A stretch of DNA of 64,000 bases from contig DAIQNV010000008.1 of assembly GCA_036788215.1 (NCBI GenBank), positions 1 through 64,000 on the forward strand. Direction: 5' to 3'. Shown here one piece after another: positions 36,345 through 47,862 of the stretch. How positions within the stretch are numbered: position 1 is the stretch's first letter; every line of letters starts with the position of its first letter. The DNA is from DAIQNV01 sp036788215. Its GTDB lineage: Bacteria > Planctomycetota > Phycisphaerae > Phycisphaerales > UBA1924. A program made the translations under genes and the position numbers. The notes beneath the pieces were generated by a model. That model saw only the letters and a list, made by a program, of their open reading frames with translations. It was not told the DNA's origin and ran no database searches.

Positions 36345-36378
36345 GCCAAACTCCTCGCTCTGCGGCGGCTCCGGGGTG

Positions 36379-36391
36379 TGAAACAGTTTCT
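36379..36391 (+). promoter_or_regulatory. LacI-type operator between kduI and uxaB (TGAAACAGTTTCT)
   Basis: Contains the perfect palindrome GAAACAGTTTC at 36380-36390. On the minus strand TATAGT (36400-36395) sits just upstream and would be the kduI -10. TATACC at 36397-36402 lies downstream for uxaB. A single operator could control both directions. Confidence 0.65.
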
Positions 36392-36440
36392 GACACTATA
36401 CCATGAGGGCGGGACAGAACCAGCAGGATCGGCCCATGTC

Positions 36441-37883
36441 ATGAAGACGGACAGAGAGGACACACAGGTCGTTATTTTCGGCACGGGGCGGTTCCTGCGC
36501 GGGTTTGTGGCGGACCTGCTGCAGGACGCGCGCGAGGCGGGGCGTTTCGGCGGGTCGGCAGTGATGGTGCAGTCGACGGGTGGGGACCGAGCGGCGGCGC
36601 TGAACGCGGCGGGGGGGCGGTACCACCTGGCGATCCGGGGGCGGGCGGAGGGGGCAGAGATCGATGAGGTTCGCGAGATCGGCGTGGTGACGCGGGCGCT
36701 CACGGCGGGGGAGGACTGGGACGCGCTGGTGGGGCTTTTCGCATCGGCGGGGACGCGGGCGGTCGTTTCGAATGTGACGGAGCGCGGGCTGGGTGAGGTC
36801 GAGGCGGCGCGGGGGCTTCCGAATGGGGCACCGTCGAGCTTTGCGGGGAAATTAACGGCGCTCCTGCATGCGCGGTGGCGGGCGCTCGGCGATGCGGGGG
36901 CGATCGCGGTCGTGCCCTGCGAGCTGGTGGACGACAACGGGGCGGTGGTGCGGGGGCTTGTCGAGCGGACGGCGGGTGCGTGGGGGCTGGGGGACGATTT
37001 CAAGGCGTGGCTCGATGAGCGCGTGGCGTTCATCAGCACGCTGGTGGATCGGATCGTGACGGAGCCCGGGGCGGGGGACCGGGCGAAACTGGAGGCCCGG
37101 ATCGGGCGGGCGGACCCGCTGCTCGCGGTCGCGGAGCCCTTTCGGATGTTCGCGTTGTCGCGGGCTGTTGGCGCGCGAGAGGTTGAAGCGTGGTTTCGGG
37201 ATGATCCGAGCGTCGTGGTGTGCGAGGACATCGGCGTGCTGGCGCGGCGGAAGATCCGATTACTGAACGGCGCGCACACGGCGTGTGCGCCGGTGGCGGC
37301 GCTGCTGGGCGTTGAGCACTTTCGGTCGTTCGTGGAGGATGGGGCGGGGGCGGCGCTGCTGGAGCAGATCGTGTTCGGCGAGGTCTTGCCGACGCTGGCG
37401 GATGATGGTGGTGCGGGGGCGTTTGCGCGGGCGCTGGCGGATCGGTTCGGGAATCCGCATCTCGGGCACCGCGTTCGGGATATTGCGGCGGGATCGGTCG
37501 CGAAGGCGCGGGCGCGGCTGCTGGCGACGATGATCGACGCGGCGGGGGCCGGGCGGGCGACGCCCGGGCTGGCGCTCGGGGTGGCGGCGATATTGGCGAT
37601 GCATGCGCCGCGGGGGGTGATCAAGGGGCTGGCGGTTCCAGCGGTGCGCGATGCGGAGGATGCGGCGGTCGGGGCGTGCTGGGCGGGGTACGCGCTCGAC
37701 GGGACGATCGGGAGCGTCGCGGAGGTGGCGCTCGGCGATGGGGGGCCCCTGTTCATTGACGGCGCGGGGCGGAGGGCGGTGGTGGAGGGTGTATCGGGGG
37801 CGCTCGGGGTTCTGGTGCGCGATGGGGTGGGTGCGGCGGTGGACGCTGCGGTCAGCGCGGGCGTCGCAGGGCGGACTCGATAG
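36441..37883 (+). CDS. uxaB: Tagaturonate reductase (altronate oxidoreductase), mannitol dehydrogenase family
   Basis: 480 residues. The N-terminal Rossmann domain begins VVIFGTGRFLRGFVADLLQ. Family blocks follow: SNVTERG, AVVPCELVDDNG, FISTLVDRIV, and the catalytic segment RRKIRLLNGAHTACAPVAALLG with the Lys and Asn-x-x-His. The C-terminus is helical. It reduces tagaturonate to altronate with NADH, providing the substrate of UxaA. aggatc lies upstream of the ATG. The last 32 bases overlap the 3' end of the convergent esterase gene. Fructuronate reduction by the same enzyme is possible given family breadth. Confidence 0.9.
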   Translation: MKTDREDTQVVIFGTGRFLRGFVADLLQDAREAGRFGGSAVMVQSTGGDRAAALNAAGGRYHLAIRGRAEGAEIDEVREIGVVTRALTAGEDWDALVGLFASAGTRAVVSNVTERGLGEVEAARGLPNGAPSSFAGKLTALLHARWRALGDAGAIAVVPCELVDDNGAVVRGLVERTAGAWGLGDDFKAWLDERVAFISTLVDRIVTEPGAGDRAKLEARIGRADPLLAVAEPFRMFALSRAVGAREVEAWFRDDPSVVVCEDIGVLARRKIRLLNGAHTACAPVAALLGVEHFRSFVEDGAGAALLEQIVFGEVLPTLADDGGAGAFARALADRFGNPHLGHRVRDIAAGSVAKARARLLATMIDAAGAGRATPGLALGVAAILAMHAPRGVIKGLAVPAVRDAEDAAVGACWAGYALDGTIGSVAEVALGDGGPLFIDGAGRRAVVEGVSGALGVLVRDGVGAAVDAAVSAGVAGRTR

Positions 37884-39477
37884 CGCGGGCGATGAGGTCG
37901 TGGCCCTCGTCGGTGAAGTGGACGCCATCGCGCAGCAGGCGGGCGGGGGCGGGCTCGAAGAGCGGCGTAGGGTCGATGATCTCGGCGTCGAGTTCCGTGG
38001 CGAGGTGGGTGAGGCCGGCGCGGAGTTTGGTGAGGCGCGCGGGGGCACCGGCGTACTTGGCGGTGGGGTGGTCGGGCTCGGTGACGGGCGGGGGGAGGAG
38101 CAGGAAGACGCGGGGGTTGCCCCAGGCGGGGATGGCTTTCACGCGACGGATGAGCGTGGCGGCATTGGAGGAGACCTCGGATTGCCGGTCGTCGAAGATG
38201 GCCTTGGCGTCGTTGGAGCCCAGGGCGATGAGGACGGCGTCGAAAGGACCCGGGTTAGCTTGTGAGATGGTCTTGAGGCGGGCGAGGGTGTTGAGGCGCG
38301 GGTCATTGTTGTTGTCGAAGGCGATGGTGGCGCCGGGGAGGGAGGGGTTGCTGACCGAACAATGGTTGTTCATGCGAGTGAGGCGGTGGGGCCAACCGCG
38401 GTCGGAAGCGGCGTTGGAGTCGCCCAGGATGAGCAGGCGCCTGAGCGTGTCGCTGGTGGGGAGGGGTTGGCGGTGCTTGGTTTCGAGGAAGGCGATGAGG
38501 GCGGGAACGTCGGTGTGGTGGGCGCCGTCGAAGAGGACGAGTTCGGCGGGGCCCGCAGTGCGGGCGAAGAGGGCGCGGCGGGTGCGCGGGGCGCTGGGTG
38601 CGGCGGTGAGTTCGCCTGAATCGAGGCCCGGGGAGATGCGGGCGTTGCGGGTGGTAGCGTCGATCCAGGGAAGGGGGATGGCGCGATCCGGGAGATCGTT
38701 GGCGAGGGCGAGGGTGTTGAAGGCGCGGAGGGCGTGGTCGATGGGAACGGAGCCCCGGTGTCCGTCCTCGATGCCGGCTTCGATGCGGACGGGGAGGTGG
38801 GCGGCGCGGTGGAGGATGGCGAGAGGGGAGCGGGCGTGATACTCGGCGTCGATGGTCGCGCGGTCGCCCTGCCAGGTGAGCTGTTCGAAGCGCTCCTGGC
38901 TCGGTGGGCCTCCGGTGATGGCTTCGAGGTTTTCGGCGTAGCGGCCCGGTTCTTGGCCGGTGGTGTGAAAGGTGTGCCAGGCTGCGAGGTCGGTGATGGG
39001 GACGCTGACCGCGACCGCGGCCCAGAGTTCGGGGGCCTCGCCCGCCATGACGAGGCCCATGTGGCCCCCACCGGAGGAGCCGGCGAGGTAGACGCGATCG
39101 GGGTCGATGCCGGCGTTGTCCATCGCGAAGGCGACTGCGTCGATGATGTCCTGGCGGGCGAGGGGGGAGGCGCCGGCGTCGGGGTTGGTGTTGGGTCCCC
39201 GGAAATTGGGCATGAGGAAGGCCCAGCCTCGGCGACGGGCCTCGGCGAGTACCTGGTCGGCGGTGTCGCGCTGGGCGTAGTCGGCGGACCAGGAGTGGAG
39301 CCAGACAAGGAGCGGCGCGGGCGGAGCGCCCTCCGGCGGGAGCCAGCGGGAGGGCTGGGTGGTGCCATCCAGCGTGCTGGTGATCTCGACGGTGACAGGG
39401 TCGCCGGCGCGAGCGGGAGTGGCCACGCTGACAAGAGCCAGCAGCGCGGCGAGCCAACGGCAGAGCGGGCGGAGCAT
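37852..39477 (-). CDS. Exported fusion of alpha/beta-hydrolase and SGNH esterase
   Basis: 541 residues with a signal peptide (MLRPLCRWLAALLALVSVATPARA). Domain 1 (about 30-330) is a prolyl-oligopeptidase/PHB-depolymerase-like alpha/beta hydrolase: nucleophile elbow AGSSGGGHMG, His in FDGAHHTD. Domain 2 (about 345-541) is SGNH: LILGDSNA (block I Ser), ALGSNDAK (block III), DGVHFTDEGH (block V Asp-His). Two esterase domains in one chain fit removal of acetyl or feruloyl groups from a decorated glycan. The ATG overlaps the GH31 stop by one base (TGATG), so the two are coupled and probably act on the same substrate. The 3' end overlaps uxaB by 32 bp. Confidence 0.8.
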   Translation of the reverse strand: MLRPLCRWLAALLALVSVATPARAGDPVTVEITSTLDGTTQPSRWLPPEGAPPAPLLVWLHSWSADYAQRDTADQVLAEARRRGWAFLMPNFRGPNTNPDAGASPLARQDIIDAVAFAMDNAGIDPDRVYLAGSSGGGHMGLVMAGEAPELWAAVAVSVPITDLAAWHTFHTTGQEPGRYAENLEAITGGPPSQERFEQLTWQGDRATIDAEYHARSPLAILHRAAHLPVRIEAGIEDGHRGSVPIDHALRAFNTLALANDLPDRAIPLPWIDATTRNARISPGLDSGELTAAPSAPRTRRALFARTAGPAELVLFDGAHHTDVPALIAFLETKHRQPLPTSDTLRRLLILGDSNAASDRGWPHRLTRMNNHCSVSNPSLPGATIAFDNNNDPRLNTLARLKTISQANPGPFDAVLIALGSNDAKAIFDDRQSEVSSNAATLIRRVKAIPAWGNPRVFLLLPPPVTEPDHPTAKYAGAPARLTKLRAGLTHLATELDAEIIDPTPLFEPAPARLLRDGVHFTDEGHDLIARAIESALRRPR

Positions 39478-41279
39478 CAGTCGTCGCTCTCGGCGTCGGT
39501 GCGGCGGCCCTGGGTTTCGAGGATGAAGCCCCGGTCGGTGCGGAAGCGGGTGCGGAAGGAGACGCCGTTCTCGGTCTTGTCGGCGAGGAGGCGTCGGGTG
39601 CCGATGGTGGCGGCGTCGGCGTCGAAGGCGCGGAGGTGGACGATCAACTCGCGTTGCTCGGGCATGCCCCGGTAGCCTCCCTCGGCGGGTTCGACGGTGA
39701 TGCGGACGAAGCCCTCGTCCTCGTATGCGTTGATGCGTGTGAGGGCGAGGCGGTGCTCGCGATAGTCGTTGGAGGTGCCGTCGTCCTCGGCGAGGATGAA
39801 CTGGCTGCGCCCGTCGGGCCAGATATGCACGTGCAGGAGGTCGTTGGTGCCGAGCTCGACGGCGCGGGCGTACTCGCGCATCGGAATGATGGCGCCGTCG
39901 CGGACGAAGAGGGGGAGGCGGTCGGGCTGGACCTTGACGCGGCGGGTGGTGCCCAGATAGCCCTGGTCGTGGCGCTCGCCGGTCCAGTAGTTGATCCAGA
40001 CGCCGGCGGGGAAGTAGACGAAGCGGTCCTCGACGCCGGGCTCGTAGACGGGGGCGACGATGAACTCGTTGCCGAAGAAGTACTGGTCGGCGCGGACGCG
40101 CATGGGGCGGATGATGTTGTGCGGGGTGAGCCTTGAGAGGTGGGCGTAGCTGTAGATGTAGGGGAAGAGACGCATCCGCAGGTGGGTGTGCTCGCGGTAG
40201 CTGTCGATGGTGTCGTCGGAGAAGGTGAGGGGGTTGTTGGACTCGTTCTTGTCGGCGGCGCCGAAGACGGACATGATGGGGGTGAAGGTGCTGAACTGGC
40301 TCCAGCGGGTGTAGAGCTCATCGTTGGGCGTGCCGTGGCTGAAGCCTCCGGTGTCCATGCTGAGGAAGGGGTAGTGGCCCTTGTCGTCCTTGGTTGAGAA
40401 GATCTCGACCTGCTGCTTGAGTCCTCCGAGGCGCCAGCCCCTGAGGTCGGGGTAGTTTTTCTGGTCCCAGGCGATCGCGGCGTCCCCGGTCCACTTGGTG
40501 GGGAAGTTGTAGACGCGGGCGTCTCCGCCCAGGTGGGGCGGGGGCTGGAACATGTTGGCGTGGGACATGATGTAGCCCCGGCCCTCGGTCTCGAGCCCGT
40601 ATCGCGCGGTGGCGTCATACGCCGCTTCCATGTAGGCGAACCGGGCGCCGGCGTCGATCTTGAGGAAATCGAGACCATCGTCGAAGAAGTGGCGGAGCCT
40701 CTCCTGCCAGTAGAACGAGGCCTTGGGGTTATCGAAGTCGACGAAAGCGGCGTCGGACTTTCCGTCCGTGTGCCAGGTTTCGGTCATGGTGTAGGTGGGG
40801 CCCAGGAAGCCCCGTTCGGTGAACTCGTCCCAGACCCTTTCGTTGCCGGTGCGAAGGATTCGGTCCCAGACCCAGACACCGCTCTTGATGGAGAGCTCCT
40901 GCATCTCGCCCCAGAGGGCGGCGGGGTCGGGGTAGGCGTCGCGGTCTCCGACGAAGTCGATGTAGCCATCGGGTCCGGCGCCGTCGTCGGCGAAATCCCA
41001 GAACCAGGAGTCGATCCAGTAGGCGTCGATGGGGAGGTCGGCGGCGATGAGGTCGTGTATCTTTTTCAGGGAGCCCTGCTGGTCGGTGTAGCCCCCGTAG
41101 ATGACGCCGAAGGCCCATGCGGGAGGGAGGACGATCTCGGGGCGCCGCTCGGGCCAATGGGCGATGTCGATGGTGGGCGGGAGCGGGGGTTCATCCTCTG
41201 GCGCAGCGGAAAGGGGGTGGGCGAGGGCGGCGAGGGCGATGAGGGCTGTGGTGAGGGCGGGGGCGGTCGTGCGGTGCAT
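39477..41279 (-). CDS. Exported glycoside hydrolase family 31 enzyme, short form
   Basis: 600 residues. After a signal peptide (ending PLSAAPED) the TIM barrel begins almost at once (GVIYGGYTDQQGSLKKIHDL near 55). The predicted nucleophile is the Asp of FLKIDAG (about 208) and the acid/base the Asp of KWTGDAAIAW (about 264); MDTGGF lies near 320. A C-terminal beta region (PAGVWINYWTG, LPLFVRDGAIIPM) is normal for GH31. The usual N-terminal beta-sandwich of about 200 residues is absent. GGAGG sits five bases before the chosen ATG. The upstream region has operator TGAATCAGTTTCA, placing this operon in the LacI regulon. Family activity is alpha-glucosidase, alpha-xylosidase or related; specificity cannot be read here. 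Confidence 0.85.
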   Translation of the reverse strand: MHRTTAPALTTALIALAALAHPLSAAPEDEPPLPPTIDIAHWPERRPEIVLPPAWAFGVIYGGYTDQQGSLKKIHDLIAADLPIDAYWIDSWFWDFADDGAGPDGYIDFVGDRDAYPDPAALWGEMQELSIKSGVWVWDRILRTGNERVWDEFTERGFLGPTYTMTETWHTDGKSDAAFVDFDNPKASFYWQERLRHFFDDGLDFLKIDAGARFAYMEAAYDATARYGLETEGRGYIMSHANMFQPPPHLGGDARVYNFPTKWTGDAAIAWDQKNYPDLRGWRLGGLKQQVEIFSTKDDKGHYPFLSMDTGGFSHGTPNDELYTRWSQFSTFTPIMSVFGAADKNESNNPLTFSDDTIDSYREHTHLRMRLFPYIYSYAHLSRLTPHNIIRPMRVRADQYFFGNEFIVAPVYEPGVEDRFVYFPAGVWINYWTGERHDQGYLGTTRRVKVQPDRLPLFVRDGAIIPMREYARAVELGTNDLLHVHIWPDGRSQFILAEDDGTSNDYREHRLALTRINAYEDEGFVRITVEPAEGGYRGMPEQRELIVHLRAFDADAATIGTRRLLADKTENGVSFRTRFRTDRGFILETQGRRTDAESDD

Positions 41280-41300
41280 GCAGGCCTCCGTGGTCTGGAG

Positions 41301-41313
41301 TGAATCAGTTTCA
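41301..41313 (+). promoter_or_regulatory. LacI-type operator before the GH31-esterase operon (TGAATCAGTTTCA)
   Basis: A palindrome with one mismatched pair, 22 bp upstream of the GH31 ATG. On the minus strand a TACCAT -10-like element precedes it by six bases, matching the geometry at the other sites. The rest of the 272-bp gap to treZ (41314-41551) shows no gene. Confidence 0.5.
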
Positions 41314-41551
41314 GTCCGCATGGTACCGAGAGCGGCTTCGGCGCGCGAGCACCGGGCTGCGTCGCCTTTGTGCGTATTTTACTAGGTTTCTCTGGGTTGC
41401 ACCGCTGGGTCCGCGGGGCGCTTGGTTGGCATCGGGAGTGACGCGGAGGTATCGGGCGGCCCCGCCGGACCGATCGGTGCGGGTCGGTCGCGGATGCCCC
41501 CGAACGCCCGGTCATCTCCCTTCCTTAGAAGCGATGATCTCAGGGGCGTGG

Positions 41552-43330
41552 TCACACCAGGGGGGTGGCCCGATCGACGAGCCCTGCGCCGCATCCGACG
41601 CCGGTGAGCACGATGCTTTCGCCCGCCAAGGCGACCCCCTCGGTCGACCGCACAGCCAGTTCAGAGAGGGCCTCGCCGGCGTCCAAAAGCACACCGATCG
41701 GCACCTCGACGCGGCCTTGCGTGCCTGGCAGCGTGCACGCCACGATGAGATCGCCGACACGGAAAGCGAGCCACTGCCCTTCCGCGTCCTGCGATACCCG
41801 TGTGGCGGAGACGGCCTTGCCCGACACTGCACCCGCACGCTTGCGAAGCGCGATCAGCTCGCGGTACCAGTCGAGCACCGTGGCGTGTCGGCCCCGCTGG
41901 CGCTCGCTCCAATCGAGCTTTGCCGACTCGTAGGTCGCGGGCGCCTCGGGATCGGGGATGTCTTCCGCGTCCCACCCGAAGGAGGCGAACTCCGCCCGAC
42001 GGCCGGTCCGCACCGCCTCCCTCAGTCCCTCGTCATCGTGGTCGGCGAAGAACGGGAAGGGGGTCGACGCGTTCCACTCTTCTCCCTGGAACAGCATGGG
42101 GACGAACGGCCCGAGCAGCATCACCGCGGCCGCGACGCGCAGGGCATCCGGCGAAGCGCTCGCGCCGATTCGGTCCCCCACCGCCCGGTTCCCCACCTGG
42201 TCGTGGTTCTGGATGTACGCGAGGAAGCGGTCGGTCGGCAGGTGGTCCGCCGGTCGTCCGTGTGTGCGCTCGCGGTGCTCGCTCCGCTGCCCGCGGTAGA
42301 CATAGGCATGCCGGAGAGCCTCGGCGATGCTGGCCTTGTCGGCAAAGTCGGCGTAGTAGCCCCGGGTTTCGCCGGTCACGTGTGCGTGCACCGCGTGATG
42401 AAAGTCATCGCTCCACTGGGCATCGCAGCCGAGACCGCCGGTTTCGTGCGCCGTGACTACGCGGGGGTCGTTCAGGTCGCTCTCGGCGATGACGACGAGG
42501 GGTCGATCCTGTTTCGCGGACAGCGCCCTGACCTCGTCGGTCAGTTGCTCGAGCAGGTGCGTTGCGCTTCGGTCGTGGAAGGCGTGCACCGCGTCGACGC
42601 GGAGCCCGTCGAAGCGGTACTCGTCGAGCCACATCAGCGCGCTGTCGCAGACCAGCCTGCGGACCTCGTCGCTCCCGGGTCCGTCGAGGTTGATCGCCGG
42701 ACCCCAGGGCGTCCGGTACGCATCGGTCGTGTAGGGGCCGAACTCGTTGAGGTAGTTTCCACTCGGCCCGAGGTGGTTGTAGACCACATCGATCAGCACC
42801 GACAGCCCTCGCCCGTGGCAGGCGTCCACGAACCCCCTCACAGCGTTCGGGCCCTCTTCGCCGCAGTACGGTGCGTGCGGTGCCATCCAGAGGACCCCGT
42901 CGTAGCCCCATCCGTGTCGCCCCTCGAACGCGTTGAGGGGCAGGATCGACGCGTGCGTGACGCCCAGATCCACGAGGTGGTCGAGGCGTTCGATCGCCGA
43001 GGCCAGCGTTCCGCCCGGGGTGAAGGTGCCGATGTGCAGTTCGTAGAGCACGCTCTCCGCCAAGGGGTGCGCCCGAAAGCCCCCGTGCTGCCACGCGTAG
43101 GACGAAGGATCGACGACCTGCGACAACGCGTGGACGCCATCGGGCTGGAACCTGGACCGCGGGTCCGGTCGGACCGGGCCGCCATCGAGCGAGAACCCGT
43201 ACCGCTCCCCGGGGCGCGGCTCGCGGTCTGCAACCCACCAGCCTTCGTTCGTCACGTGCATGGCCATACGATCGTCGCCGACGACCAGCTCCACACGATC
43301 GGCCTTCGGGGCCCACACGCGGTCGGTCAC
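41552..43330 (-). CDS. treZ: Malto-oligosyltrehalose trehalohydrolase
   Basis: 592 residues, GH13. The N-terminal carbohydrate-binding module starts RVWAPKADRVELVV. Catalytic residues: D of DGLRVDAVHAF (about 244), E of VVIAESDLNDPR (about 282), D of YIQNHDQVGNRA (about 374). It cuts trehalose off the end of maltooligosyl-trehalose. The start is GTG, overlapping the treY stop by four bases (GTGA). An in-frame Arg-rich upstream extension is antisense to treY and rejected. Last gene of the seven-gene operon. No clear terminator was seen in the gap beyond. Confidence 0.94.
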   Translation of the reverse strand: MTDRVWAPKADRVELVVGDDRMAMHVTNEGWWVADREPRPGERYGFSLDGGPVRPDPRSRFQPDGVHALSQVVDPSSYAWQHGGFRAHPLAESVLYELHIGTFTPGGTLASAIERLDHLVDLGVTHASILPLNAFEGRHGWGYDGVLWMAPHAPYCGEEGPNAVRGFVDACHGRGLSVLIDVVYNHLGPSGNYLNEFGPYTTDAYRTPWGPAINLDGPGSDEVRRLVCDSALMWLDEYRFDGLRVDAVHAFHDRSATHLLEQLTDEVRALSAKQDRPLVVIAESDLNDPRVVTAHETGGLGCDAQWSDDFHHAVHAHVTGETRGYYADFADKASIAEALRHAYVYRGQRSEHRERTHGRPADHLPTDRFLAYIQNHDQVGNRAVGDRIGASASPDALRVAAAVMLLGPFVPMLFQGEEWNASTPFPFFADHDDEGLREAVRTGRRAEFASFGWDAEDIPDPEAPATYESAKLDWSERQRGRHATVLDWYRELIALRKRAGAVSGKAVSATRVSQDAEGQWLAFRVGDLIVACTLPGTQGRVEVPIGVLLDAGEALSELAVRSTEGVALAGESIVLTGVGCGAGLVDRATPLV

Positions 43331-45722
43331 GACGCGCCTCCTTCGTCGACGAACAATGCGGCCGGGGCTACGGTCAGGACATCGCCGATCGGGTATGTGC
43401 CCGCGCCCGCGAGCCGGTCGGACAGGACGTCGCGCCACGCGTGCCCGGACGCGGTTCGCGGGAGTTCGAGGGTTGCTTCGAGCCCACCCGAGGTCAGGCG
43501 CGTCGCGACAACGCACGCTCGAGGCCCGGCATTGTCCGACCGGGTGAACGCGACGAAGCGATCTGCATCCACACCTTGCACCTCGACCGGTGTATGCGCG
43601 GCGCCGGGTGCGAACGCCCGTGGCAGGGCCCGCCGGGCGTGCAGGGCGCGACGCGTGGTGAAAAGCTTGCTGAGGCCCGGGTCATCGGGGTCGCTGATGG
43701 TGCGCCAGATAGCGGCCGGAGGCGTCTGCGGAAGACCGGCGAGCAGTCGGCGACGCTCGGCGTAGTCGACGGGGCGGCGGTTGTCGGGGTCGACGAGGCT
43801 GAGGTCCCAGAGTTCGCTGCCCTGGTAGGTGTCCGGCACGCCGGGGCAGGTGAGGCGGAGCAGGGTCTGGGTAATCGACTTGATGCGACCGCGGGTGCGG
43901 ATGGTGTCGACGAAGCGCTTGATCTCGCTCGTCCAATCGGCGTCGGCGTGTGCTCTCCGGATGAACTCCTCGAGGCTTTGTTCGTAGGTCTCGTTGCGAT
44001 CGAGCCAGGAGGTCTCCCGCTTGGCCTCGCGCTCCGCCTTGAGCATGAACGCCACGAGCCGGTCGGCGTCGATGGGCCACGCACCGACGACGGTCTGGCA
44101 AAAGCGGTACAGGGCGTCGGGCGAGATCGGGGCATCGTGGTGGCGGCATCGCCAGGCGCGGGCTCTTTCAGCCCATGCTTCGGGTACTTCCGACAGCACC
44201 GCGAGGCGGGCGCGGACATCCTCGGCCCGCTTGGTGTCGTGGGTGGAGGTGGCGAGCATGCTCGCGGGCGGGCGATCCCGGCAGCGTTGGTGAAACTCGG
44301 CGACGCTGATGGCGAAGCGGCTGGGGTCGCCTCCGACTTCGTTGAGGGCGATGAAGCTGTTGTTCCGGTAAAAGGCGGTGTCCTCGACGCCCTTGGCGGT
44401 GGTCGGCGCGGTGTACTGCTGGAAGCGAGCGGCGAACTCTGCGGGGGTTGTGAGGCGCGCGCACAGCTGTTCTATGTGCGCCCGCAGATCGGGGCGGTGT
44501 GCGGTCGCGGTGGCCCGCGCGTTCTCCATCTCGGCTCGATCCTGTTCGGAGGGGGGCTCGCCCGGGACGAGGTAGGTGCGATAGACCGGCCAGCTCGCGG
44601 CGAGGACGGCGATGGTCTCGGCGAGTTCGGCATCCGACGCCCTGGCGAACTCGGTGGAGGCCTCGGCGCGGAGGACTCGGACGAGGCGGGCGTTGTCGGC
44701 GGCGAGGAGTTCGGTGGCGGCCTTGAGCTTGGCCTCGTGGACGGTGGCGGCAAAGTCGTTGGTCTTGCCGGTGAAGTCGTTGTAGAGATTCGTCAGTTCG
44801 TCTTCGGCGGCGGGGTCGATGAGGACAGCGAGCGCATCATTGCAGAAGTCGTAGCCGGTGGTGCCGGCGACGGGCCAGTCGGGGCGGAGGGCTTCGCCCG
44901 GTTCGAGGATCTTCTCGACGGTGATCCAGGCGTTTGGGGCGAGCTTGGCGAGCTTCTCGAAGTAGCCCCTCGGGTCTCGGAGCCCGTCGGGATGGTCGAC
45001 ACGGAGGCCCTCGATCTCGTCGCGGGCGGCGAGGGTGGCGATCAGGGCGTGGGTCTTGTTGAAGACCTCGGGGTCCTCGACGCGGACGCCGGCGAGGGTG
45101 TTGATGTCGAAGAAGCGGCGGTAGTTGACGCGGGAGGAGGCTTCGCGCCAGAAGGCGAGTTCGTAGTGCTGGGTGTCGGCGATAGCGCGTATGTTGGCTC
45201 CGGTATCGGTCCCCGGCGCGATCGGGAAGCGGTGGTCGTAGTACGCGAGCGTCGGCTCGCCGGCCTCCTCGATCACCCGGATGGCTCCGGCGGCGATCTC
45301 TTCATCGAGCGGAGAGCCGAGGACGGGAAGAACGACGCGGGCGTCGTTGGCGTCCCAGTCGATGTCAAACATGGGGGAGTGTTCACTGTCGCGGCCGTTT
45401 CGGAGCACATCTTTCCAGTAAGGGTTGGAGACGGACGAGACATCCAGATGGTTGGGGACGATATCGAGCACGACACGTAGGTTGTGCTCGCGGCAGGTGG
45501 CGAGAAGGCGTTCGAGGCCCTCCGGGCCCCCTCGCTCTGCGTCGATGCGGCTCGGGTCAGTAGCGTCGTAGCCGTGTGTGCTGCCGTGGGCGCTCTGCAG
45601 AATGGGGGAGAGGTAGAGATGGGACACACCAAGATCACGCAGGTACGGGGCGATCGCTGCGGCGTCCTCGAAGGTGAAGGCAGCGTGCAACTGAAGGCGG
45701 TATGTGGCGATGGGGACGCTCG

Positions 45723-45726
<4 letters not shown>
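43327..45726 (-). CDS. treY: Malto-oligosyltrehalose synthase
   Basis: 799 residues, GH13 subfamily 26. It opens with PIATYRLQLHAAFTFEDAAAIAPYL and LYLSPILQSAHGSTHGYD, hallmarks of TreY. Catalytic residues: D of GLRVDHPDGLRDP (about 244), E of TVEKILEPGE (about 270), D of STHDTKRAEDVRARL (about 495). It isomerises the reducing-end alpha-1,4 bond to alpha-1,1. ATGA overlap with treX and GTGA overlap with treZ mean coupled translation. Confidence 0.95.
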
Positions 45727-47861
<2,135 letters not shown>

Positions 47862-47862
47862 T

